From contig OZ020616.1 of the NCBI GenBank assembly GCA_963971575.1, positions 2,686,924 to 2,750,923 of the forward strand: a stretch of 64,000 bases of DNA, given 5' to 3'. Positions 44,229 through 55,600 of this stretch are shown here, piece by piece (position 1 is the first letter of the stretch; the number at the start of each line of letters is the position of its first letter). The translations under genes and the position numbers were made by a program. Origin of the DNA: Liopterus haemorrhoidalis (Eukaryota > Arthropoda > Insecta > Coleoptera > Dytiscidae). The notes under the pieces are model-generated. The model made no database searches and was not told the origin of the DNA. It worked only from the letters and a program-made list of their open reading frames with translations.

Positions 44229-44829
44229 TTCTATTCACTTGACTTGCATGAGATACTTGTGCAAGTTCTGGCACCAGTACTGCATGTACGTTTACACGAT
44301 GCCAGTGGCTGGTGCAAGTACTTACTGGTGCAAGTTACTTGCATCGTGTAACTGAGCCATTACGAATGAAAAACAAAATGAATAAAAATATTAGTAAAAA
44401 GAATTAAAAAAGTTACAAAATAGATCTTATTATAAATATGTGTTCTGTAAATAATTTGCAGTTGAATAAAATTAATTAATTTTTTACTAATTTTTGTTTA
44501 GTTATGTCAATAACTAGTTAGATAACAACAAATACAAAAAGTCTTGACCATGTAGGATTTTTATTAAGTAAATGAGTTATTTTAATAAAAGCGAAAAGTT
44601 GGAGGATGTGAAGTTAATGTCAAAATTGTTTCGTGGACCCCCGGTAATGGCTACGCGGACCCCAATTTAAGAACCGCTGCTTTAGAGAGTATCAAAAAGA
44701 AGTTCGTTAGCAACCGTCCATTAAAATCACCACCACTTGAGGGTTAAATCTAAAGACATTCTATAATTTTTTTGCGGAACCTTTAAAATAATTTCGCAGA
44801 CCCTCCGGTTAAGAACCACTGATGTAGAC

Positions 44830-45373
44830 CACATCTTCAGATTGTAAAATATATCTATCTGTAATTGGATGAAAAATTCAAAGGCGGAGCATAAATCCTT
44901 GCTGGGGGCATATTACGAAACAAGTTCCAACAAACTTAACAAAACTCAACACTTCACCAGAAACACAACGAAAAGAGATGGAAACACACAAGATTCAACT
45001 TGTAAGGTAGCCGACATTCTTTGTATGGGGTCCACTTTAATAGCTCGACAAACAACAATATAAATACTCTATATGCTTGGGCGGAGAAAACAAAAAAATT
45101 ATGTATCATATTTAACTGTGCGTCTGTATACACATGTTTTTTTATGAAATTTTAAATAAAAAATGGTTAGAACATCTGACGATCTTATGGATGAATTGTA
45201 TTGGACACGACAGTTTTCGTAAAGTTGTCGATGTGGGTCCATGTATTACCTATTAAATAATTAGACAGGTGTCTTTATTACAGTGCTAATTTTGTGATTT
45301 TTTTATTGGTATGTAACACTTAAATCCGTACAGACAAAACAACAATACTAAATGTTTAAAAACAAAAAAAATT
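44830..45373. other. No recognised feature
   Basis: A 64-residue frame at 44869-45063 (+) has no motif. Nothing else is supported. Confidence 0.3.
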
Positions 45374-45520
45374 TGATGTGAAGTGCGAATTTTTGCACAT
45401 TTCAGGGTTTCATGGGTATTTAGTAAGGTGGCAACTATTTTTGGGTAACTTTTGATTACCAAAATAATTTTTAGGATTTTGTAGATATGACCAAAAAACC
45501 TTATATCGTCACTCATGTGC
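45374..45520 (-). repeat. R2 end fragment with GATGTGAAGTGCG motif
   Basis: The motif TTGATGTGAAGTGCGAATTT with 'tgcacatttcagggttt' is followed by the R2 terminus 'aggattttgtagatatgacc'. Confidence 0.55.
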
Positions 45521-46426
45521 AGAGCTGCAGTGGAGGGTATATGCGTATACCTTCTGCTTTATTTCTAATGAATAGCATATGCCCTGTGCTTGTGTATTGA
45601 CCTCCATCCCAAATATACAGTTTAGTAAGCGTATACCCTCTGATTTTTATGATTTATGTACAGTATACCTTCTGATTCTTCTCTTTTGGCAAACCTGTAT
45701 CTGTAAACGTTAAATCGTTTGTACCTGCTATTTATGGGCAAAACAAGGGCACGGACGTGAGTTCAATTCCTGTTTATGTCAAAAATTTGTGTAAAAATAT
45801 TTATAGAAATTACAGGTTCTGCTTAGCCGTTCGCAACCGGCGTTAAACTGTAGGTGCCTTTCTGTGTACGCTAAAAAATGGACGTAATACTGACCATATT
45901 ACTCTTGAATGTACATAGATTGAAAACATGGTCATGAAACCTGGAAACAGGAGGCTTAGTATCAACTCGGGATGTCGCGCCAACGCCGAAAAGTGCCAAG
46001 TACGGATTCTTCAGCTAGTAACAATATAACACTTTCATTTCATGCTACTCAAAGTGATTATCTATAAATTATTTCTAGCTTGCCAAATGGCAAAATACAA
46101 ATATCGGAACTGATTATTCAATTCTAATTATAAACATATATTTTAAATCTGTAGTCATAATAATTAGTAATTTTTAAAGTCGCTAACAATTTTTCTACAT
46201 TGAGCATTGCTATAAATTATTTCAAAAACAAAACTAATATCTGGGTGAGTGTAAGAAAGACAAGAAAATAAAAAACAAAATAATATCTATAAAAATATAG
46301 GAGGTTTGATTAATCAGAAATTATTTTACATTTAAATGCAGCTACACATCGCTTGCAAAGGCTTTTCCATTTCTTGAAATACATTTTGGGGCCCTTTTTC
46401 GAATAGTTTTTAGATCAGTTCCCTTT
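45521..46426. other. No recognised feature
   Basis: Unremarkable AT-rich sequence. CAGTGGAGGGTATATGCGTATACC at about 45530 could be a hAT-type end, but no partner was found. Confidence 0.3.
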
Positions 46427-46491
46427 TTTAGGATTTTGTAGGTATGACCAAAAAACCCTTATACCGTAATTTTGTCGTCTGTCTGTCTGTT

Positions 46492-46530
<39 letters not shown>

Positions 46531-47245
46531 TCGGTAAAAATTGTATCCAAACGGCTAAACCTAGAGAGTTGAAATTTGGCATGCTTATACAACTCTTTGA
46601 CCCGCACATAGGAAAAATACTAAAACATCTAAAAAACATCCCCCTAAAAATATAAACAAATATGTGCTCATCAAAAAAAAATATTTTTTTTAAATTCTGA
46701 GTAGGGTTTCAAATGAAAGCCATTAGTACGTGGATTAACGATCAAAATTTTATTTTTGCAAAATATATTATTTTGATGCGATTTTTGCCAAAATTGTGCA
46801 AAAAAAATTTTGTCCCACACCCTGTAGCCTAGATGGGCTTAAACTAAAAATCTGAAAAAATTGTAAGTAATGTACATTGGTGTGAACCGGAATAGTACAA
46901 CAGGAAATTTTGATCAGATTATGTTTTCGGAAAATAACGCATTTTTTGTGTTTTTAACTAAAATATGTTAAATATTTAATTCGCTATGTAACACTCCAGA
47001 TCAGTAACTCTAGTAGCTCAGTTGGTTTTGTGATGCACTTTGTAATTTGCAGTGCGAACGTTGCAGAGTTCGAATCCTGTTAATTTTTTTTTTCTATTAT
47101 TTTTTTTGCATTTTTATTTTGTTTAAATTATTTTGTCTAAATTCTAGTTATATTTTGGTAAATGTTGCATTTAATTTTTAAAAGCGTAAATTTAATAACC
47201 AGTGGGAAGTGTTGAAATTATAATTTAATTCTGTTTGACGAAATC
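46427..47245 (-). repeat. R2, full-length copy
   Basis: The block order is identical to 2285-3030, inverted. It includes a TCTG/TTTG microsatellite (about 46477-46530), 'atccaaacggctaaacctag', 'cattagtacgtggattaacg', 'cccacaccctgtagcc', the tRNA-like part at 46997 and 'gcgtaaatttaataaccagt'. Confidence 0.8.
46997..47078 (+). repeat. tRNA-like segment inside R2, best preserved
   Basis: Box A TAGCTCAGTTGG is a textbook match, and box B GAGTTCGAATCC follows about 50 nt later. 'ctagtagctcagttggtttt' begins like a true tRNA. The longer spacing and missing acceptor pairing argue for a SINE-type promoter rather than a tRNA gene. Confidence 0.55.
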
Positions 47246-47271
47246 AGAGGGCGTCTGGACCCCCCCCCACC

Positions 47272-47435
47272 GTACTGTGAGGACTTTTTTTGCTCTTCAC
47301 TTTAAATTTAGACGTGAGGTCCTTTTGTTTTTGTTCTTCACTTAAAACTTAGAAGTGAGGACCTTTTTTTTGCTCTTCACTTGAAATTGATATTTTGCCC
47401 TGTGTTTATAAAAATTATGTATAATTGGACCCCCC
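47272..47435 (+). repeat. Three short tandem units between C tracts
   Basis: GTGAGGACTTTTTTTGCTCT-type units with 'cttcacttaaaa' repeat three times (period about 38-42). C homopolymers flank them (about 47261 and 47430). Confidence 0.75.
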
Positions 47436-47559
47436 CCCCGAGCCAAAAATCTGTGTGCGCCCCTGTAATCAGGTGAGATTATTCTTTGAGATGCGTTTGC
47501 CTCAGCTATAGCTATCCAATTCTCAAATCCGTCAAATAAATATTGTAAGGAATTCCTTC

Positions 47560-47915
47560 GGAAAAAAGGTGGGGATCAAAAGTTTTTTTCACACATTTTT
47601 GGCGTATATCTCATAAAAAATATAATTTTATAAAAATAAAAATTAGTTTTTTTAGACATGTCCAGACATTAGGAGGTTTCATTTGATACATCACTCAAAA
47701 ATGTTTAAAAATATCTATTTTTTTCATTAAATACATATTTGTTTATATTTTTCCCGCGATGTGTCTTTTACAACTCTATTTTATTCCTATATGTGGGTCA
47801 AAGAGTTGTACAAGCATACCAAATTTCAACTTTCTATGTTCAGCCGTTTCGCTACAATTTCTACCAAGGGTTCAAGAGTTTTTTGTAGTACATACAAAAC
47901 CCTAAAAACTACTAA
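47560..47915 (+). repeat. R2 partial copy
   Basis: 'tatatgtgggtcaaagagtt', 'caagcataccaaatttcaa' and 'catacaaaaccctaaaaa' are present. The microsatellite is lost. The frame at 47761-48000 follows the repeat. Confidence 0.65.
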
Positions 47916-48984
47916 TTTAAGAAAAAGTCGTTTTAAGGCAAGTTTAGTCAAAAAGATTTACAACAAATTTTGTTTCACCCCATATCACACAATAGTTTAA
48001 ATGAAATTTTTGATCATTATTTTTACAAGACATTTTTAAGAAAATTTTTTGTATGATGATTTTTGAATAAATACATGTAGTATACGATATAAAGTAAGAG
48101 AAGTATTAACTGAAATTTCTTAGTACTTGATTAAGAGATAAAAAATGTTTTTTGTAAATATTTTGATTTTGATGCGATTACACTCGATAATGTGTCCAAA
48201 AATGTTATGATAAATACCTACGAAACTCTAAAGTGTAATATCTCTTCAAATATATCATATTTTAAATGCTATTATTCCAAACGTAAGGCAAGCAGCCACT
48301 ATAGCAGATTATATAGGTAAACTATTTTTGGAATTACTAAACAATCCATGGGGGCAAAAAAGTAGCCGGGTGGTCATGTAAAATTAACCTTACATATTAA
48401 TTTTACATGACCAAATTAACCCTATAGTTACTGTTGATTTTTATGCATTTTCCTCGATATATTCGAGTAATTCTTGAATATTCATTGTGATTGTAAAATA
48501 AATTCTAACAATTAAATGATTAAACAAAATCATTTGATTTTTTGTCTATAAACTGTTTATTGTAGGCATAGTAGACATAAGCAACCAGATAGGAATAAAT
48601 ATCTGTTAATTTATACTTTATATTTTATGTAAAGTCAAAAATAAAATCTTGAATGCACTATTGGCGTTACTGGATATCTTATCTCTGTCCAAAAATGTTG
48701 TCTCTTCGTAAAGCAAGAGTGGCAAATTTCCTTGTGCCCACGTGTCAAGTAATATCAACTGACGACAAGTGACAACAAGTGACGACGTACCAATCTTCTT
48801 CTTCTCTTGTCTCATCTGTTCCGAATGTTGGGTATCATCAGGTCAATCCACATTTTGATCTCTCCCATCCGAAAGAGTGTGGATGTCCTCATTTGACCCT
48901 ATTTCCTCAGAATAGCGAGCCAGGAATTCTTGCTCTTCTAGGAGCTCTTCTCTATCGAACCTTTCTGTATACAATATTCTGTAA
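47916..48984. other. No gene; one perfect hairpin
   Basis: The hairpin at 48372-48412 has 16-bp perfect arms (GGTCATGTAAAATTAA and inverse) around nine bases. Frames at 48618 and 48779 have no motif. Confidence 0.45.
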
Positions 48985-49589
48985 TACCCTTTTCACACTA
49001 GAACTTTAAGATCGGATGTTAAAGTGAATGTATCTTTAAACTCTAATGTGAAACCGTACGGCCTCGTTTAAACACAAGCGATGTTCAAGACAGAGATCTG
49101 CGTCTTAAACTTCGTCCGCATTGCAACTTAATTTCTATTATAAAAAAATACTCCTTGAATTTGTGCTGTCAACATTTTATATTATCATAAACAAGAATAC
49201 TGTATTATATCGACGTTATAAGAAGTTTATACTTATTGTTATAATAAAATTATTTATTTTAATAATGTGTTTAATAAAATACAGAACTACAATAATTGAG
49301 ATAAAATGTATCGACTTACATGTTAATACAGCTGTAATATATTCTTTGTTGTAGTGCCTTTATTGTAGAATGAAATGAAATATCCTTAATTGTTTATAAT
49401 AATTCAAAATGTGCGTCTGCGCAGACAGTTCAAAACTGGTAATTTCATGACGGTAACTTAAGGACAAAATTACTATAGCTGATGACAGCACCGGAGATTT
49501 AAACATCAAGTGTGAAAGCATACCGATCTTAAACATCGGTGAACTTTAAGTTCACTCGTCTAGATCTTTAATCTAGTGTGAAAAGGGTA
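48985..49589. mobile_element. MITE family A, copy 2 (TAA target duplication)
   Basis: Ends begin TACCCTTTTCACACTAGA. TAA lies on both sides (48982-48984 and 49590-49592). It is inverted relative to copy 1 and about 130 bp longer in the middle. The sub-terminal 'aaccgtacggcctcgttta' block is shared. Confidence 0.8.
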
Positions 49590-49592
49590 TAA

Positions 49593-50607
49593 GGTACGAT
49601 ATTTGTGATCGTTCCTCATCACATATCCAAGCTATTGTAGCTTTTATATCTTTAAGATTGGCAACATTCACCTGATAACTACAACATTGCTGACTTGTTC
49701 AATCCAGTAAATTCAGACATTAACGAACAATAACGAAGCATTATGATTGGCAGACGAATATTCGTTAGTCCTCTCCTCGACCTGCTAATTTCATGAAATT
49801 TACGACTTCTATCCAATTTAAAATAGTTATAACACAGAAAAATTCTAGTTTTAGTTTTAGTTTTCTTTCGTCACTTATCAAACAATATTTGGGATGAATC
49901 TTCCATAAAAATAAAAAAATATCTTCATGTTAATAAAGATGTTGTATATATTAGACTTTAAGATATTAATTAAGAAGTAATCAAGCCTATAATATTACAC
50001 AGCGTAGTATAAATCAAAAGAAATGACACAAAGTAAAAGAAAATGATATTGTTAGAAAATATGAAACCGCTATAATTCAGTTTAATTATAAAGAAATTTA
50101 TCTGAAAAGGAAACTCCTTATCTCATATCATAGTCCGAATATTCTAAATCCGTACATCGTAATGGCCAGGGTCGAGTTGAGGCACCGCGAATCGCGCTCT
50201 GCTGGGGTCATGTTAAACACATCGCGTGAGCCATTTCGAATCGTGTTCTTTAACCTTTTTTACTGTCATTTTCATACGGCGTGCTTTACACAAATTAACT
50301 TAGTTTTTCTTTCAAATTACGAAGTAAGAGAAATATTGTAATTAGGAATTCAAAATTAATTCTTCAGTTCTTCAGTTTTTGGGATTTCTTAGATATAAAC
50401 AAGAAACTAGATATAAACAAGAATTATGAATAGTTGGCTATGGAAAACAAGTAAAAATAATAATCAACAAGGCAAAACAAATACAAATTTGACAAATTTT
50501 ATTTAGTACATGATCCGTAGGTTGATCACATGTTTCATTTTAATTCGATTTAAAACATACATATTAATAATTGCAGTGTTTTGAAGTAGTGGCATTATTT
50601 TTTAATA
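49593..50607. other. No recognised feature
   Basis: A small frame starting at 50162 (+, MARVELRHRESRSAG...) is GC-richer than its surroundings but has no motif. The rest is AT-rich. The left terminal repeat of the following Tc1 element should lie here, but I could not define it. Confidence 0.3.
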
Positions 50608-51540
50608 ATGGAGCGACAGCATTTAAATATCCACGAGATGAATCGTGCGGTGGAAATTCTCCAAGCTTGTTTCAGACAAGTTGATGTTGCCCAGCGGATA
50701 GGAGTTTCTCAAAGGTTATGGAGGCGTTACAGGGAAACAGAGAGTCCGGCCGAACAACATCCGGGAGGTGGCCGCTGTACAACAGCAGGTCAAGACAGAT
50801 TTTTGGTTTTAAATTCTAGAAGGCAACTTACTAATACAGAACCCGAATTGGTAAGGGAGTTACAGCGAGCGCATAACTTAAACGTTAGTTGCGATACTAT
50901 AAGAAATCGTCTCCACGAAGCTAATATTCTATCTCGACGACCAATCAGTTGTCAACCCCTCTCTAGAGGCAATCGCAGAGCAAGATTAGACTGGTGTCAC
51001 AATTCTCAATATTGTTGTGATAATGATTGGGCTACAGTTTTGTTTACTGATGAGTACAGATTTGGAATTCATCCAGATTCTCGTCGAACAAGGGTATGGA
51101 GAAGATCCGGTAGTTTGGAACGTTTGAGGCACGTCCAGGAAGTTCACAGTTACAGAGGTGGTACTGTTATGACATGGGGCGGGATAATCATTGGCGGTAG
51201 AACTGATCTCGTTTTTCCCAATAGATTTTTAACAGCACAACAATATTTGGATAATATTCTTCAACTTATTGTGCGTCCATTTCGTGGTGCTGTTGGTGAT
51301 CAGTTTCATCTTGCCCAGGATAATGCTTGGCCACATGTTGCGCGAATTGTAACGAACTGGCTGGATAACGAAGGTATTGATGAGATACCATGGTCAGCAC
51401 ACTCACCGGATCTAAATCCGATTGAACATGCGTGGGACATGTTTAAGAGAAGAATTACTCCACATATGGATAACATCCATGATAAAACGAGCTTCTAAGA
51501 GCAGAATGGGCACAGTTACCAATGAGCATTTCGCACCAGC
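50608..51540 (+). pseudogene. Tc1 transposase, DDE intact, late frameshift
   Basis: The 296-residue frame starts MERQHLNIHEMNRAVEIL. The DNA-binding part is paired helix-turn-helix (VDVAQRIGVSQRLWRRY; VSCDTIRNRLHEANIL), with a GGGR-type linker. All catalytic residues are present: LFTDEYRFGI (Asp), LAQDNAWPHVA (Asp) and SPDLNPIEHAWD (Glu). Thirty-four residues separate the last two, as in DD34E Tc1 enzymes. A missing base just before 51498 ends the frame at HDKTSF. In the next frame the normal tail reads LLRAEWAQLPMSISHQ and then stops. Only the last about 30 residues are affected. It is GC-richer than its neighbours and looks young. Confidence 0.88.
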
Positions 51541-51583
51541 CCAATACCAAGCCTGCTGTGTGAAGCAGGCGAACCGTCAAGTG

Positions 51584-52045
51584 GGAAACAGAATGCAACG
51601 AGTTCTACGGCGCGTTGACGGCGTTCGTACGGCGCTATCTGTCAGAAGAAAGTTAAAACCAAGCTGTCGTACGCAAGTGCACAGAATGGACAACGTCCTA
51701 CGGCGTTCGAACGCCGTTGATACTGAATGTTCGTCAACTTCCAACTTTTGACGCCATTGAACGTTGACGCAGAACACCTAACCTCAGTTTTTACTGAATG
51801 GTAAAGTGTTTGTATGTATAAATAACTGGCATACAACATAAATAACATCACACACAAGTCTTCATCATCCATTATACTTTTAATAAAAGAAAGCGCACAT
51901 ATAGACACAGATATAGGTTGTCACGTGACACTTAACGGCGTTAAAAATTATTGCATTGTGTGCAGGCGAAAATTCTCAACGGCGCTAACGCAACGCCGCG
52001 CAAATGACGGCGCGCTGACGGCGTAGCGCGCTGTGCATTCTGTTC
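51584..52045. mobile_element. GC-rich MITE with ACGGCG repeats
   Basis: The termini GGAAACAGAATGCAACG and TGCATTCTGTTCC are inverted. Both sub-termini are rich in GCGCGCTGACGGCG-type words. It abuts the Tc1 tail. Frames at 51422, 51577 and 51642 are shadows. I saw no clear target duplication. Confidence 0.65.
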
Positions 52046-52634
52046 CAGGCTTTAGAAAGCACTGCTGTACATCTGTTATAATATTGCACGATCCAGTCTA
52101 CAGTCTAGTAATTGACGCCTCGATTAATATATGTCAGTAATGATTTTTACCCGTTAATAAATATATCTATCTCTTTCTGTAGTTTGATAAATATTAAAAC
52201 AAGAACTAGATAAACACGACAAATACTCCTGCTTCATATCTGTCTGAAACCAGTTTAGGGGTCAACAAATGTTCCTACGTTCCAAGACCCTTTGACCATA
52301 AAAACTTAAAACTGGATTTTACCAGATTTTGTTGACTTTACAAGAATTATTTGATTAGTTTTTATAGAAGGTCACATAGTTCAAAACTATGCCCCCAGCA
52401 TTTTTAGTAGTGATAAAGAAAGACTTATCTATCAAAATGTTTCTTAAAAAGAGATGCTAAATAGACATCCACTGCACTCAATTAAATATAAGTCAGTTAC
52501 GAGACACTTATCACTTCAACAATTCTGTGTACATTGTTATTAAAGTGATTTCCTCAGTTCATGTTAAAACAGTGTTAACTACAGTTTAACTAATTAGTTT
52601 TTTGTTTGTTTAATAAACTAATCTACGTTTAAAA
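52046..52634. other. Upstream region of the GLIS2-type gene, no clear elements
   Basis: AT-rich sequence that should hold the promoter and 5' untranslated part of the gene at 52635. I see no TATA box or initiator that I would defend. Confidence 0.35.
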
Positions 52635-55600
52635 ATGATTGTTTTAAACAGTATGGTGGAAGGTTATCCGCTACAGTATTCCAGTTACATAGAAGTTCCA
52701 CCGATTCAATATTCGCAATATCCATTTTACTACAACAAATTCTACAGGATGGCGGATACTTCAGAGGATCTACTTACGCCGCTTTCCCCCAGTAGTGTAC
52801 AGGTAAGAAATGGACATATGATTAAATGACATTCAAAACGTGATTTATAGGGGAAACTTTTTAAAATCGCAGCGCCGTATGCGGCAAAGCTGGAACACTC
52901 GAAAGCCACATTAAACTGTTATTCGTGTATTTGTTTGCATGGTGAAAATGAACACGAGTTGTATTTTTCCAGTTTTCCGAGCTTTTTTTAATTTAAGGGG
53001 GGGGTATGGTCAGAGCAGCACATTTTATACCCATTTTCAAGATTTTTTTTTAGAAAACTGTTAATAGTAACTTGATTGGGATAATACCTACAGTAAAGAA
53101 CAACCTTTGAAGAGTATCATAAAAAAAATTTATTGAAAAATATCGAAAATTAAGCTCGTGACATGAATTTGAAATTTTCGTTCAAGACAAAGAGTTGATT
53201 TGCGGTGAGACACATAACTAATGACTGGATCATCTAAAACAAAAAAACCAAAAATATTTCGTTAGTTTATGAGTTTCTTGAGGTAACGCTGTCGAGTTTT
53301 TTCAAATATCTAGATTATTTAATTTTTGGTATAAGTTTGAAGTCAAAAAAACGAAAAAAACGGAAATTTTTTTTCGAAATTTCTGTTTTCAGTTGTAAAA
53401 AATTCCATAAAAAAAAAAGAAAGCAAGAAAAAAAAATATCTCGACAGCGTTACCTCAAGATACTCATAAACTAACAAAAAAATTTTGGTTTTTTTGTTTT
53501 AGATGATCCAGTCATTAGTTATGAGTCTTACCGCAAATCAACTCTTTGTCCTGAACGAAAATTTCAAATTCATGTCACGAGCTTAATTTTCGATATTTTT
53601 CAATAAAAATTTTTTTTGATACTCTTCAAAGGTTGTTCTTTACTGTAGGTATTATCCCAATCAAGTTACTATTAACAGTTTTCTAAAAAAAAATCTTGAA
53701 AATGGGTATAAAATGTGCTGCTCTGACCATACCCCCCCCCCCCTTAAAGGTAATCTACGATTTACAAGATATGTGACAATATACTATTCTAAAGAAATTT
53801 CAAGGATATTTTTAGTTTTTCATTGTATTTTTAATTCTTTTTGACTGTCTGTCAATATAATAACAACTAAAATATTGTAAATATATTAGTAAAAATTAAT
53901 ATCTCTGCCTGAAAAAGTAGAAGGGCCTTTTAATATATCAACTGATGATTTAGGCAAATTTTGGGTGCGATAAATGCTTTTTTTCAGTCTTTTTTTGGAC
54001 GTAAAAAATCACTTTCCATAAAATGCAACGGGCAAACATGCATGCATGGGCTTGGATTTTTGCCCATTTTTAGTTTTTGAGTCCATAAAAACCTACAATC
54101 CACTTCTCTCTGCCTCCAAACGTCGTTTCAATTGATATTTTTTTCGATTTAGGTAAATTATGGAATGTTTAAGAAGGATTCTTCATTATTCACGATTTAC
54201 ATTGCGGCATACAAAAAAATTGATTGTTTTTTTTTTCCATGATACACAAAAATAAAACACAAACAACAAAAAAACACTTATTTCTCCATTTAACAAAACA
54301 AAACAATGTGGCTTTCGTATCTTTCCCAAATTGCCAGCAGATGTCAGGGCGCTTAGGAAGTTTCCCCTATTACAGTAAGCTGTCAGAGCTGTCAGAGACC
54401 TTGCACCCCTCGGGGCCTCTGGCGCTAAACGCATGGGGGGCCCCCTTCCACTTTCCTCCAATATATTAATTTATGTTAAATAAGAAAATATCCCCTGGGC
54501 CCCTGGCAGGAGCCAGGTCCGACACCCGTTAAGTCCGACACTGAATGCTGTTTTGATATAAGTGCAAAAAACATTATAATTCTGTTTGCAACAAATTGGG
54601 AACATAATTATTAGATCTACTTATTTTTAAGGGTCTAAACATTTAATTAAAAAAATCCATTAAAATTTTAATGAGCAAAATTGCGTAAAAATTATTTTAA
54701 TTTGGATATTTTATGTTTTGCATTAACATAGTGGACAAATCATGGTGTAAATGCATAAGGGCTTAGTTAACAAAAATATATTTACATTATTTTATTTAAT
54801 CTTTTATTAAAAACTTATTATTTATTTATAATTAGGGTTTTGTAGGTATGACCATCAAAAAACCGTTATACCGTCACTCATGTGTCTGTCTGTCTGTCTG
54901 TACGGTAGAAATTGTCGCCACACGCATTAACATAGAAAGCTGAAATTTGGCATGCTTATATAACTTTTTGAGAGTTCAAAAAAACACATCTCGAAATAAA
55001 TATAAACAAATATGTATTTAATAAAAAAAAAAATATTTTTTTAAAATTTAAATGGCATAGCAAATGAAACCTCTTATTGCGTGGCTCAACAAACAAATTT
55101 TTATGTTGGAGAATCATGGAACGATAGATAGTTTTTTTAAATTCGTTTCTTTTAGCACGAATTTAGCAAAAAATGTGCAAAAGTTCTTGTCCCGCACCCT
55201 TTTACCAAAAAGGGTTAAACAAAAAATCTGAAAAAATTATAAGTATTGTATATTGATCTGAGTCAGAAACGTACGAGAGGAATTTTTGATCAGAATGTGT
55301 TTTGGAAAAATTAATTATTTTTTTTAATTCATGGTTAAATTATGGCTAATAATGTTACGGATTTTTTGTATTTATAGCTAAAATAGTGTATTTTTTTTTT
55401 TTTGAATCACAAATTTTAAAAAATAATATATTTTATTCAAGTTACGAACTGAGTTATGCCTCATTTTCATGCGGGTGTTGGAAGTGTGGAACAAAAAATT
55501 CAACCAATAGGATCGCTTTATTTTGAAAAAACCCGTACCATGGTATCGTAGGCGCGGTGTTAAAAGCGCGGTGTCGCAAGTTCAGAAATTTCAACTCTAG

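Larger units (their letters stand above)
41991..44358. mobile_element. Nested MITE-like element E2
   Basis: Termini are GGCCCGGTTACACGATGCC and CGTGTAACTGAGCC. ATT lies on both sides, a possible 3-bp duplication. Sub-terminal DNA consists of repeated 'tggcacaagtacttgtgcca' palindromes, also present next to the right end. It lies inside E1 and is split by E3. Confidence 0.7.
41828..44679. mobile_element. Nested hAT-like element E1
   Basis: Termini are CAGGGGGTTCTTAAAC and TTTAAGAACCGCTG, next to 'cggacccc' words. The octamers CTTCATAG (41820-41827) and CTTTAGAG (44680-44687) match at six of eight. It lies inside E0. Confidence 0.65.
41573..44821. mobile_element. Outermost hAT-like element of a nested stack (E0)
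   Basis: Its termini are CAGTGATTCCTAACATTTT and GGTTAAGAACCACTG. The flanking octamers CTGTATAC (41565-41572) and ATGTAGAC (44822-44829) match at six of eight. It contains elements E1, E2 and E3 in turn. No coding sequence of its own survives. Confidence 0.65.

Noticed and set aside
43942..44274. 110-residue minus-strand frame
   Set aside because: It lies across the GTAC-rich repeats of the nested hAT element and has no motif.
50162..50341. 59-residue frame starting MARVELRHRESRSAG
   Set aside because: GC-richer at its start but loses coding character after 30 residues; no family and no splice context.
51422..51751. 109-residue frame continuing the Tc1 transposase
   Set aside because: Its first part is the wrong frame of the transposase and the rest lies in the GC-rich MITE.
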